Positions 1 to 7,776 of a stretch of DNA of 64,000 nucleotides are shown in pieces (positions within the stretch are counted from its first letter, which is position 1; every line of letters begins with the position of its first letter). Source of the stretch: Prevotella sp. ne3005 (GTDB lineage Bacteria > Bacteroidota > Bacteroidia > Bacteroidales > Bacteroidaceae); NCBI RefSeq assembly GCF_900110085.1, contig NZ_FOCK01000012.1, positions 1-64,000 of the forward strand. Reading direction: 5' to 3'. Position numbers and translations under genes: made by a program. The notes under the pieces were generated by a model. The model did no database searches. It saw only the letters and a program-made list of their open reading frames with translations, and was not told the DNA's origin.

Positions 1-921
1 CTTCTCCACCTTGTAGAACTCCAACAGTTCAGCCACCTTCATCTTCGACATGTGCAGACAAACATACTTCCCATAGTCCTCTTTGTCGATGATCAGGTAA
101 AGACCTTCCCATCGACTCATCCTCCTGAAAACGGCACAATGCACATTGAAGTCAGTCAGGAACTCATAACCAGGTGGCAATTCTCCCTTCACCCGCTCGA
201 AATCCACCTCATTTATTTCTTTTGTTACGGAATCAAGAGCAAATCTCATCACACCCAGATTGATGAAATCCGCCACCACCCTAGTACGGAAAGCCTGCAG
301 TCTATTGAATGTCGGCTTGCCAACGCTCATCATCATATCATTATAGAATTCCTGCAGCGGCTCCATGTCTATCTTCATGCATTGCTTTTCATAGGATGCC
401 GCAAAGCTCTCTGGCGGCAGCTGGGCGGTTATCTTCCTGATGGCTCTGAACAGCGAGCTTATCTCCTTGATGTTCTGCTCCATCCAAAGATAGAGGTCGG
501 CAGCGGTCTTGGTCGGGTGGCCGTCCACCTCTTCATCGATGCCGAAAGCTTTCAGGGCCACATCTTTCATCGCCAGCAGTTCCGCCTCCAGTCTGGTGTC
601 CTTCAGCCACTGGACTCCCTTCATGATCTGAAAAAAGTCAGGGCTGAGCAACTCCTCAAAGTCTCTCTTCTCCAGATTGGCCAGATGTGTGGTCAGGTCA
701 TTCTTGATGCCTTCCATGCATCTGGCGAAGAACAGCGCCTTGTAAGCAGTCTGAAAATCGTCGTCGTCCGTCTGCTGCTCATTGTAGGTGTTCAACGCCT
801 CGATGAGAGTAAGGATCTCACTTCTGAGTGTCTGCCGACACATTTGGGAACCGCTGCACGCTGTGCAATCAGTCCCCGCAGGTTGGAGCCAGTCGGCTCC
901 CGGTAATAGTTGAATAATCAT
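1..921 (-). CDS. Unrecognised protein, C-terminal part outside window
   Basis: A frame reading leftwards from ATG 921-919 (MIIQLLPGADWLQPAG) stays open for 307 codons to the first base of the window, so the gene is cut by the edge. Seen: a small cysteine patch (CTACSGSQMC, residues 19-28), then a long acidic, apparently helical protein without signal peptide or membrane segment. I recognise no family motif. The opposite strand is also open over most of this stretch, but its product is His/Leu-rich and unlike a real protein, so the leftward gene is preferred. No clear TAnnTTTG promoter lies just upstream. Function unknown; existence likely. Confidence 0.7.
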   Translation of the reverse strand, partial: MIIQLLPGADWLQPAGTDCTACSGSQMCRQTLRSEILTLIEALNTYNEQQTDDDDFQTAYKALFFARCMEGIKNDLTTHLANLEKRDFEELLSPDFFQIMKGVQWLKDTRLEAELLAMKDVALKAFGIDEEVDGHPTKTAADLYLWMEQNIKEISSLFRAIRKITAQLPPESFAASYEKQCMKIDMEPLQEFYNDMMMSVGKPTFNRLQAFRTRVVADFINLGVMRFALDSVTKEINEVDFERVKGELPPGYEFLTDFNVHCAVFRRMSRWEGLYLIIDKEDYGKYVCLHMSKMKVAELLEFYKVEK

Positions 922-1337
922 AGATTTTGTATTTTAGTTGAAAATAATTAAGTTTAGATGTTGCTTCCACCCAAGAGCCCGCTCCCGGTGGAAATGAATG
1001 GTTTTGTTTACTGTCTATGTCGCATAATGTCCTCCTATAGTTTTAGAGGGTTACACAATCGGTTTAATATCTCTCAGTTTCCCAACACACGTGGGGTGAT
1101 CAAACGCAGAAAACGCATCGGGCCTACCACAGCCCATAACAAATTAACTGCCCATCCCAAGCCCCACGTGATTTGGAACTTGAGTTTGGCAGTCGTCCTA
1201 TCAATTGTTATTCTTTTTGTGGTAATTTAGATGCGTTTCAAGAGCGACCGAAACTCAATATGTCTTGATATCTTATGATATCGCCTGCAAAATTAATGAA
1301 TATCTTTCAAAGTACCAAACAAAAGCCTATCAAAGTT
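922..1337. other. Intergenic gap with a hairpin, no supported gene
   Basis: A stem-loop lies at 965-993 (TTCCACC pairing with GGTGGAA, plus GAGC/GCTC inside). On the minus strand the frame ending near 1077 reads like membrane-protein sequence (ITWGLGWAVNLLWAVVGPM) but has no start codon before an upstream stop, so it may be a gene remnant. A plus-strand 90-codon frame at 958-1230 has no supporting features. I call no gene here. Confidence 0.5.
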
Positions 1338-1376
1338 AAAAAAATCCCCCCATCGTTTCACAACGACAGAGGGATA
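1338..1376 (-). terminator. Rho-independent terminator of the RhuM-family gene
   Basis: On the minus strand ATCCC pairs with GGGAT around an inner CGTT/AACG stem, followed by seven T residues, about 45 bases after the stop of the gene at 1422. A related hairpin is present at 16318-16352. Confidence 0.65.
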
Positions 1377-1421
1377 CCAACAATCATCTAATAATAAATA
1401 GGCCTTTATTTCGTATCTTCT

Positions 1422-2282
1422 TTATCTGATTCTGCTTAACAGCTCGTCAGCCGAAGTCTCTTGCATCTTGATGTAGGCGAAGAGTTTCTTGCCTGCGTCC
1501 TTCAATGATGCGCCAAAGATGTAGACCACATCATCAATAATCAGGAAGCGATCATGATTCCGCTGGCAGATATTGACTGCGATGGGCGGGTACTGCTGGT
1601 TATGGCGCTGCACGTCTAATCGGAACTGCTCGGCGGTCTGTTTGGTGTAGATAGTGGCAGACACATTGGCATTCCGCTTACTGAGCATCATGAGCGTGGT
1701 CTCATCAACATAGTTGTCTACAAGAACTATGGAACGATGGGCCTGTTTGATAAGGTTCACGATCTGTACATAGGCATCGAATATCTGTCCATCGTAGAAG
1801 ATGCCCTCAACAGGAGGCAGGGATGAGCGGACGAAGAAATCGACCTTTTTCTTTATTTCAGTTATTTCCATTCCTTGTTCAACCACTTTCTGCTCAATGT
1901 CAAACATTCTTTGATTTATTGCATACCCTTTCAACAAATAATGTTTTAAGACGCCATTAGCCCATTTTCTAAATTTAGTACCATTTAGTGATTTGACACG
2001 ATACCCGACTGATATAATGACATCTAAACTATAATATTGGACTGGTTTATCAGAATTTGCAATGTGTAAAAAATGCACATTGCTTTCTTTTTCCAATTCC
2101 CCTTCTTTAAAGACATTGTTAATGTGTCTTGTAATTACAGAACGTTCCCTTTGGAATAGCGATGAGATTTGTGCTTGTGTCAGCCACACAGTCTCATTCT
2201 CAACTCGTACTTCCAGCCGAATGGTTTCATCCGGTTGGTACATCACAATCTCACCTTTGATGCCAGATTCAATGCTTTGCAT
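1422..2282 (-). CDS. RhuM-family protein with PLD-like C-terminal region
   Basis: N-terminal half (about residues 14-120) matches the RhuM virulence-protein family: YQPDETIRLEVRVENETVWL, QAQISSLFQRERSVITRHI, and GYRVKSLNGTKFRKWAN. The C-terminal half has the pattern seen in many Bacteroidetes homologues, SIVLVDNYVDE followed by NHDRFLIIDD and GASLKDAGKK, resembling a phospholipase-D-like fold without the full HxK motif. Family members sit in defence and mobile islands, but their biochemistry is unsettled. ATG 2282 is chosen because the reading upstream of it (from GTG 2342) runs through a TACCTTTG promoter word; a start at the MYQPDE methionine is also possible. A truncated duplicate lies at 8907-9224. 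Confidence 0.85.
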   Translation of the reverse strand: MQSIESGIKGEIVMYQPDETIRLEVRVENETVWLTQAQISSLFQRERSVITRHINNVFKEGELEKESNVHFLHIANSDKPVQYYSLDVIISVGYRVKSLNGTKFRKWANGVLKHYLLKGYAINQRMFDIEQKVVEQGMEITEIKKKVDFFVRSSLPPVEGIFYDGQIFDAYVQIVNLIKQAHRSIVLVDNYVDETTLMMLSKRNANVSATIYTKQTAEQFRLDVQRHNQQYPPIAVNICQRNHDRFLIIDDVVYIFGASLKDAGKKLFAYIKMQETSADELLSRIR

Positions 2283-2506
2283 ACTATCAAATTTAGAGTT
2301 CAACACTTTGTTGGGGACAAAGGTAATAATAATCCCTGACACAACAAAATCTATTCGCCAAAATCTTCACTTTTTATTCTCTTTCCGACAAAACCAAAGC
2401 CCTTTCCGCCCCTTTGTCGCAAATCACCTACCCTGTCGCAACAAACGAATGAGGAAATCGGTTAATCCTTTGGGATTAGCCCCAAATCCCCGTATCTTTG
2501 AATCAG

Positions 2507-2630
2507 TTTTGATTCATATTGCTTTTGGTTTTAGTTATTTAGTTAGTGATTTTCTTTTTCATATTGAGTTGATTTGTTTGTTAGAACGAGAACGAGGCCT
2601 GCAGGGATGCAGGCCTCGTTCTTTATTTCT
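2507..2630 (+). ncRNA. Candidate small RNA, copy 1
   Basis: A textbook Bacteroidetes promoter, TTTG (2469-2472), 20-base spacer, TATCTTTG (2493-2500), is followed by about 120 bases without any ATG and then a perfect 14-bp stem (GAACGAGGCCTGCA, loop GGGA, 2590-2621) and a T-rich tail. It is divergent from the RhuM-family gene. The same arrangement is repeated at 9433-9592. I infer a short non-coding transcript; a leader for a lost gene is the alternative. Confidence 0.5.
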
Positions 2631-2740
2631 TGTCTTTGGGGAGGCACCTGGGGCATGCGGGATAAATTCAAATTCTACCAGAAAAATTTGGAAGTATGAA
2701 TAAAAAGGCTTATCTTTGCGCCTGATATTGAAAAGTAGTC

Positions 2741-2911
2741 ATGGGGACAGATTCTTGGGTATACCCAGATGTCCCTACGACTAATAAGGTAGTCCGCATG
2801 ATTGCAGAGTGCTTCAATATCGAGGATGAGGAAATCTTCGATACGCTCTTGAATCGGTCGGACAAACTCAGTCATTTCGTTGAACTTTATCAATTAAAAC
2901 TGGCAAGTTAG
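2741..2911 (+). CDS. Small protein, 56 residues, unknown
   Basis: ATG 2741 to TAG 2909-2911, preceded by a good TATCTTTG promoter word at 2711-2718. The product is acidic with a plausible helical body (VVRMIAECFNIEDEEIFDTL). The start codon lies inside a palindromic repeat arm, so the N-terminus may be repeat-derived or the frame may be the remnant of a longer gene. No family recognised. Confidence 0.4.
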   Translation: MGTDSWVYPDVPTTNKVVRMIAECFNIEDEEIFDTLLNRSDKLSHFVELYQLKLAS

Positions 2912-3016
2912 GAACTTGCGAAACTTGAATAAATAATAATAGGTGTGCCCACGCAGATGATTACTGATGCTTTCCAATAGTTCCAGCCAATTCTTGGGAA
3001 CTTTAGGTGGAAATTA

Positions 3017-3050
3017 CACTTAAGCCTCGCAGAGTTGCGAGGCTTAAGTG
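3017..3050. terminator. Strong hairpin between convergent small genes
   Basis: Perfect 15-bp stem, CACTTAAGCCTCGCA with loop GAGT and its complement. It lies between the 56-residue ORF and the leftward zinc-ribbon gene, so it probably ends transcription from either side, although the T-runs are weak. Confidence 0.5.
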
Positions 3051-3102
3051 CGTTTTACGACCCACGAGACTGTCCCCATGAGTCCAGAGAACAAAACAAC
3101 TA

Positions 3103-3228
3103 CTAATAATCTTCGTCATCATAGATGTCGAGTTCATCGTCCCATTCATAATCACAATCGGGACACACATAACAAACACCATTGTGATAGGCATTTTCCA
3201 TGCCACATTTTGGACATTCTGTTGTCAT
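3103..3228 (-). CDS. 41-residue zinc-ribbon protein (PhnA/YjdM N-terminal type)
   Basis: Starting at ATG 3228 (MTTECPKCGMENAYHNG) the product has two CxxC knuckles, CPKC and CPDC, exactly spaced as in the PhnA-type zinc ribbon, followed by a very acidic tail (DDELDIYDDEDY). It consists of the ribbon alone, without the second PhnA/YjdM domain. It lies 37 bases after the YaaW-family gene and is probably co-transcribed. A longer reading frame upstream of 3228 exists but is hydrophobic and unlike the family. Function unknown; metal binding is inferred. Confidence 0.75.
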   Translation of the reverse strand: MTTECPKCGMENAYHNGVCYVCPDCDYEWDDELDIYDDEDY

Positions 3229-3265
3229 AATTAGAAAAATTAAATTGTTAATACTTTTTTGAATT

Positions 3266-4015
3266 TTAATCTTCAGATTCATCATCTGACATCGTATCAG
3301 CGTTTTCGCTGTTCATCTTGATACGCATATAAGCGATCTGAACCACAGCGGGAATAGTCACTCTATAAGCCGGACCAGCAATATCAATGGCTGTCCAAAT
3401 TGCAGTTACGCTCCATCCTATAGGGCCTGCAAAAATGCTTAACCAGCGAGTCAATGCTGCGTTCGAAGCTATTGTCAAACCTCTGCCTAATAATGCTCTG
3501 CTAACTGCATTAGCTACAATAACAGCCATCTTGTAGGAAGAGAAGCCACCTCTCTTTATCGCCATCTGTAAAGCCGCGATGAAAGCTTGTTTGCCAAAAC
3601 CTTGGTTTGGGATGTTCATCTCGTCCAGGAGTTTTTTCATTTCCTCTGTTGACATATTCTCCAGAGAATCCAACAATATCTTCTGAAGAAGATTGTACTC
3701 TATCATTTCGATTGAAGCCTTCTTGTTGAAGTTGACCTTCATCTTCTTACAAACATCAATTAGCAACTCACGATACTCTACACCATGTCCTCTCAGCATG
3801 TTCATGAATGTATTACCACCATAGCGTTGCAGTTCCTCAGTGATATCTTCCGCCATCAACTGCAATCTGTCAGGATAATACAACTTGTAGTTCTCTGTCG
3901 TTGACAGATTTTCCGTCCATCTAAAGTTACCATCCTTGTCCTTTGTCAGGTAATCAACTTCAACCTTAAGGTCGCTACTGTCTGCATTATGCAGAAAAAA
4001 TAAGTTTTGATCCAT
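3266..4015 (-). CDS. YaaW-family (UPF0174) protein
   Basis: The 249-residue product shows the conserved C-terminal block of the YaaW family: LLGRGLTIASNAALTR, then LSIFAGPIGW, then AIDIAGPAYRVTIPAVVQIA. The N-terminal half has the helical LLDEMNIPNQGFGKQAFIAA region common to the group. Two hydrophobic stretches near residues 180-235 could associate with membrane. The function of YaaW is not established. The gene lies 10 bases after the WYL-type gene and upstream of the zinc-ribbon gene, suggesting one operon. The C-terminus ends in an acidic tail. Confidence 0.85.
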   Translation of the reverse strand: MDQNLFFLHNADSSDLKVEVDYLTKDKDGNFRWTENLSTTENYKLYYPDRLQLMAEDITEELQRYGGNTFMNMLRGHGVEYRELLIDVCKKMKVNFNKKASIEMIEYNLLQKILLDSLENMSTEEMKKLLDEMNIPNQGFGKQAFIAALQMAIKRGGFSSYKMAVIVANAVSRALLGRGLTIASNAALTRWLSIFAGPIGWSVTAIWTAIDIAGPAYRVTIPAVVQIAYMRIKMNSENADTMSDDESED

Positions 4016-4025
4016 AATTTTATTT

Positions 4026-4310
4026 TTAAAAGTTTAAGCTTAATAACCAAATTTTTATTTTATCATTTATGATATCGTCAATACGATCAACCCGATATTG
4101 ATAATTGCGAGATGCGTCACATATAATGTCTATGTCGAAGGTCTCTTCAATTTCACGTCTGTATGTCTCAAACGTTCTCTTTGCCAAAATGCTCTTTTTG
4201 TCGTTCAGTGAGCATTCACTCCATTTACTTCTCAATTCTTGATACGTCATACCACCACTTGTCAGCAACTGGTTAAGTATCCAGATTTGAATCTTAAACC
4301 GATCCTTCAT
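4026..4310 (-). CDS. Short WYL-type regulator, N-terminal part only
   Basis: The 94 residues resemble the N-terminal winged-helix part of WYL-domain regulators: an early helix (IWILNQLLTSGGMTYQEL), an RTFETYRREIEETFDIDI stretch, and a closing NYQYRVDR strand. The WYL sensor domain, normally some 200 residues, is absent; the frame ends in ordinary stop context. It may be a standalone HTH protein or a truncated gene. It heads the leftward operon with the YaaW-family gene; promoter TAATTTTG lies at 4370-4377. Confidence 0.6.
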   Translation of the reverse strand: MKDRFKIQIWILNQLLTSGGMTYQELRSKWSECSLNDKKSILAKRTFETYRREIEETFDIDIICDASRNYQYRVDRIDDIINDKIKIWLLSLNF

Positions 4311-4369
4311 TTCTCCATATTCTTCATCTTTTATTTCTTAATCCAGAACTATTCCAGATTTTCTGATTG

Positions 4370-4377
4370 CAAAATTA
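4370..4377 (-). promoter_or_regulatory. Promoter -7 box, WYL/YaaW operon
   Basis: TAATTTTG on the minus strand, 60 bases before the start at 4310. Confidence 0.4.
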
Positions 4378-4411
4378 TCGCTTACTAGCAATGAATACAA
4401 GTTTTTTTTGC

Positions 4412-4419
4412 TATCTTTG
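4412..4419 (+). promoter_or_regulatory. Promoter -7 box, 578-residue gene
   Basis: TATCTTTG, 51 bases before ATG 4470; divergent from the WYL/YaaW operon promoter. Confidence 0.6.
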
Positions 4420-4469
4420 CAGCAGAAAAATTACTTCGAGCAAAATTGCGTATTATAATACGGAAAAAG

Positions 4470-6203
4470 ATGAGCAAAAATCAAGTGGACCTCTGCCAAA
4501 AGCTATATGAGCTGTGCGAAACTGTAATGGAGCATAGACTGCATGATGTTGAGCAATGCTTACTATTGCATAATTCAAAAAGTGATTTTCGGAAAGTGAT
4601 AGGTCTTGACATAAAGACAGGCCTAAATGCATATGGTTCTGAAATGAATCTCTATGATTCTGTAGATGGCTATCAGCTGGAAAACGAATATCGGTTGCTA
4701 TTGAATGGTCATAATTATTTCGTTACACCATCAGATATTAAAGCGCCTAAGGATAAAGCCGATGTCTTATTAAAAAAAGCAACGGATAAGTTGAAAGCCT
4801 TTGACAGAACTTTTTCCCTTCTTGATAAAGACGCAAGGAAAAGTGCCGATTCAGACGTTAATTTAGAGGAAGTGCTTGATAAATATAAACTCACTTGGCT
4901 ACTTTATAAGATGCAGAAAGGGAGCTTGACAAGATCGCCTAGGAAGTTCAAAGACAGAACACACGAAATATGCATCAGACTTATTGACCATTATTTGGGC
5001 ATTAATGAAGATGAAGAGCTTATTATATGGGATTCTGCAGACATTGGCATTCTGATACTTATTATTCTTGGTGCGCTTCCCGAATATGGAAAGTCTCCAG
5101 GTAGTTATAGCATTAAGGATTCTTTTTCCGTTATGCTCCAATTCATACGTGACTATCATAATAAGGTTAGTATCACAACCGAATCATATACACTTTCGAC
5201 TATACATAATCAGATAGAAGACGGTACGCTGCAAATGACAAAGTATTCTTTGATTGTGTCGCTCCATAAAATCATAGACGAATTGTCATCAGAATTAAGC
5301 CCATCATCACTAACAGACATTAACGATAGTCTATTATTTGGTCATCGACAGTTCTGTGATGCATACGACATTCAGGGAGTGTGGGAAGACGACTACGGCT
5401 CGTATTGGAGTATTCGTGAAACAGGCGATTATTGCTTGATGTATAAATTTCTCTCTTTTAGCCAGAAGAGCATTGAATATACGAAGTTCACACTTATAGC
5501 TGACTATGATAGTCACATCTTTAATATAAGGGAAGCTTCTAATGTAATGGAACTATTTAAGGGAAATAAAATTGATATCAATCGGATAGACGAGTTGGAT
5601 GTAGAACTTCATGTGCCAGTTAAATGTAAGGCAGAAAAAAAAGTTGTTGAGAGTATTGAGTTGAAGTCACTTAAGTTCCGAAATAATCTATTTAGATTTA
5701 AGAAACTTACACGTGTTGACAACAATAAGAGCCAAGAACTTGCCAAAACTTGGAAAAACCATGAGCGTGTTAGTGCAGCTGATTATACTTTCTTCCGTTC
5801 CATGGTTGCCATCACTCCAGATTATATATATGTTGGATCATATGAACGAGACGAACAAGGGAAACATAAATTCTTTTATAAGATGTCCAAGGCTGATGTT
5901 GAAGGCAAGTTAGATGGCAGTCTGTATTATGTAGATTTCAATCAGTCCGTTGGAATATACAAGGCTATATGGAAAAATACCGATAACACCTATAATATCA
6001 AGTACTATCTTTCCATTGATAGCAAGGCAGTATATATAGATACTGAATTGATAAAAAGAGGTGAATATAAAGGCATTACCGTCACGAAGGATAAAGAAAC
6101 GGAAATCGTGCAAAAATTTGTAGAGATGGATCAATCTGGAAATGAGAATCTGACAGAGAAAGAGATAGAAGAGTTATCCAGTCCATTTTATTATTTGGAT
6201 TAA
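4470..6203 (+). CDS. Unrecognised 578-residue protein
   Basis: A frame from ATG 4470 (MSKNQVDLCQKLYELCETVM) with its own TATCTTTG promoter. The frame can be extended 24 bases upstream to a TTG, which is less likely. No signal peptide or clear membrane span, although residues about 190-200 are strongly hydrophobic (GILILIILGAL). The N-terminal 270 residues look helical; from about 300 on the pattern is beta-rich (VWEDDYGSYWSIRETGDYCLMY, YTKFTLIADYDSH), including a section resembling a lipocalin-like strand series. Low G+C compared with the 17-64 kb region. It is flanked divergently by the YaaW group and convergently by the PqqD/HprK operon. I recognise no family and propose no function. Confidence 0.75.
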   Translation: MSKNQVDLCQKLYELCETVMEHRLHDVEQCLLLHNSKSDFRKVIGLDIKTGLNAYGSEMNLYDSVDGYQLENEYRLLLNGHNYFVTPSDIKAPKDKADVLLKKATDKLKAFDRTFSLLDKDARKSADSDVNLEEVLDKYKLTWLLYKMQKGSLTRSPRKFKDRTHEICIRLIDHYLGINEDEELIIWDSADIGILILIILGALPEYGKSPGSYSIKDSFSVMLQFIRDYHNKVSITTESYTLSTIHNQIEDGTLQMTKYSLIVSLHKIIDELSSELSPSSLTDINDSLLFGHRQFCDAYDIQGVWEDDYGSYWSIRETGDYCLMYKFLSFSQKSIEYTKFTLIADYDSHIFNIREASNVMELFKGNKIDINRIDELDVELHVPVKCKAEKKVVESIELKSLKFRNNLFRFKKLTRVDNNKSQELAKTWKNHERVSAADYTFFRSMVAITPDYIYVGSYERDEQGKHKFFYKMSKADVEGKLDGSLYYVDFNQSVGIYKAIWKNTDNTYNIKYYLSIDSKAVYIDTELIKRGEYKGITVTKDKETEIVQKFVEMDQSGNENLTEKEIEELSSPFYYLD

Positions 6204-6291
6204 ATTATTGAAGAGAATGCTGTTAAGCAGCAATAAATATGGATGACATTTTATATTATCCACTCCTTATCAATTATGTTGTTGTTATCAG

Positions 6292-6573
6292 CTATTCGCA
6301 AATTATAATTTTTGTTTCTTCTAACTTGCTAACAATGTCTTCTACGTCTCTTTTTGCTGTAGAAAACGATACTTCATATTCAGAACATATAAAATTAGTA
6401 AATTCATCAATCGTAAAGATGCTATCTCGATTGTATTTGTAGAAATTTGCTACAATGTCAGAAACGAAGACAATTTCAGAAATATCTATGATATTGTTTA
6501 TTATCTTAAAAAAAACAAATTCATCTTTCATCTGATGTAAAAGAACGTCATGACTAAAATAATACTTATTCAT
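6292..6573 (-). CDS. PqqD-like RiPP recognition element protein
   Basis: A 93-residue single-domain protein with the PqqD layout: an N-terminal beta hairpin (residues 1-35, FVFFKIINNIIDIS), then the winged helical part with FTIDEFTNFICSEYEVS and ending in AKRDVEDIVSKLEETKIII. In RiPP pathways this fold binds the leader of the precursor peptide and delivers it to the modifying enzyme. The start overlaps the end of the kinase/peptidase gene by 8 bases, so translation is probably coupled. Third gene of the operon 7923-6292. Confidence 0.8.
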   Translation of the reverse strand: MNKYYFSHDVLLHQMKDEFVFFKIINNIIDISEIVFVSDIVANFYKYNRDSIFTIDEFTNFICSEYEVSFSTAKRDVEDIVSKLEETKIIICE

Positions 6574-7771
6574 CTTCCCAGTATTTTACCATTCCAATTA
6601 TATCACTCAACTTTATTGTTTCCGTTGATTTGTTGCCATCTCCTTTTGTCGTAACTTTATCAATATTGATTTTCATAACCCTATGCAAGATACATCTGTT
6701 TTGATATTTTGCAAGAATAATATCGCCTACACGTATTTTATCTATTTTATTTGATATGATTACTTTCGTTTTATCATGTTTAAAAGTCGGATACATACTA
6801 TTCCCATTCACAACGAATCGAACATTACAATTATTACTAAAAGCAAACATAACAAGTGAAAGGAATTGTTGATTAGTTAGATGCTTTTCGCTAATTTTGT
6901 TCTTCAAGTATTCTGCTGCATCCAAAGAATCCTGTGTGAAATAAATATAGCCGCGTGTTTTCGTGACAATATCGTAAACAAAGTCTACAAAATCCAAAAT
7001 ATCAACAGAGTTAAATGCATTTCGACAGCACGATGGCATGATTTCTTGAAGAAACGTTCTATTATCAAGTAATATCAATTTATTTCTCTTATGTTGTTTT
7101 ATTGAGAAAAACCCTTTAACAATATATGATTTATTGATGTAGAATCTTCGTTTTCCGCTCCAAGGTGATCCGCTAACACACACATAGCCTTCTGAATTAA
7201 CAAAGATTACAGGATTGTCATCATTCAGGATCCATGCCTCAGGGAAAAAAGCACATAGATTATCAGATAACGTACTTTTTCCAACACCACTAGGACCATA
7301 AAAAATGTATGCTTCGTCATTTAATATTGAAACTGAAGCGTGAATAATTAAAGACTCTTTTTTGACAGAATTTAAAGCATACAACATGAAAACAGAAGAA
7401 CTTGCCAGTTGCTGACATTTTAAACAATCAGTTGTGTGCAAGATTAATTGCGCATTATCATTATTCTGATTTGCATAAATAACGCCAAGGGATTCTATAT
7501 TATTAGTTATTTCATAAAGATAACCAGTTTTATTTATGTACACATTAACATTACCAAAAGAAGTGCTAAAATGTGTAACCAATTGGTTTTCCTGCATTAT
7601 AGATTCTTGGTCATCTACTGCAATGGATAGATGAAAATCTACATTCTGTTCTTTAGCAATTTCAAAGGGGGTGAACGAAGGTAATAATAAGCAAAAGGGA
7701 CACCTATTGCTTATATTAAAGGATAAGTTCGCTATTTCGAAATACTTTTCTCTGCCGATGTCAATTTTCAT
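6566..7771 (-). CDS. HprK-like kinase fused to S26-type peptidase domain
   Basis: About 401 residues, starting at ATG 7771, 5 bases after the stop of the candidate precursor gene. Residues 140-300 form an HPr-kinase/PEPCK-like P-loop domain: IIHAS (144), Walker A GPSGVGKST (159-167), LNDD (184-185 acidic pair), then SGSPWSGKRRFY. Residues 318-401 resemble an S24/S26 peptidase: GNSMYPT (Ser325), ILHRV (His363), TKGDGN (Asp378), the Ser-His-Asp set of Sec11/SipW-type signal peptidases rather than Ser-Lys. No membrane segment is present, so it should be cytosolic. The family of HprK-like enzymes includes RiPP kinases such as that of paeninodin. Inferred role: phosphorylating and perhaps cleaving the adjacent peptide. 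Confidence 0.75.
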   Translation of the reverse strand: MKIDIGREKYFEIANLSFNISNRCPFCLLLPSFTPFEIAKEQNVDFHLSIAVDDQESIMQENQLVTHFSTSFGNVNVYINKTGYLYEITNNIESLGVIYANQNNDNAQLILHTTDCLKCQQLASSSVFMLYALNSVKKESLIIHASVSILNDEAYIFYGPSGVGKSTLSDNLCAFFPEAWILNDDNPVIFVNSEGYVCVSGSPWSGKRRFYINKSYIVKGFFSIKQHKRNKLILLDNRTFLQEIMPSCCRNAFNSVDILDFVDFVYDIVTKTRGYIYFTQDSLDAAEYLKNKISEKHLTNQQFLSLVMFAFSNNCNVRFVVNGNSMYPTFKHDKTKVIISNKIDKIRVGDIILAKYQNRCILHRVMKINIDKVTTKGDGNKSTETIKLSDIIGMVKYWEDE

Positions 7772-7776
7772 AGACC

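Larger units (their letters stand above)
2739..3081. repeat. REP-like inverted pair, type GGGACAG
   Basis: TCATGGGGACAG at 2739-2750 is matched in inverse orientation by CTGTCCCCATGA at 3070-3081. The left arm itself folds (GGGTATACCC flanked by GGGACA and TGTCCC, 2744-2776). Each arm carries an (A)GTC/ACTC word just outside the GGGGACAG core, as in the related pairs at 8161-8231 and 8798-8912. Confidence 0.5.

Noticed and set aside
52..906. Long plus-strand frame of 284 codons opposite the edge-truncated gene
   Set aside because: It uses the complementary triplets of a leftward frame that is open across the edge and has better protein composition; the plus-strand product is His-rich and has no start context.
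958..1230. 90-codon plus-strand frame
   Set aside because: No promoter, no recognisable pattern, contains a hairpin near its start; the opposite strand looks more protein-like but has no start codon.
2062..2703. Plus-strand frame of 213 codons
   Set aside because: It runs antisense to the RhuM-family gene and across the small-RNA block; Ser/Leu/Pro-rich shadow composition.
2741..2911. Counting the 56-residue frame as a strong gene
   Set aside because: It is listed only with low confidence because its first codons lie in a palindromic repeat arm.
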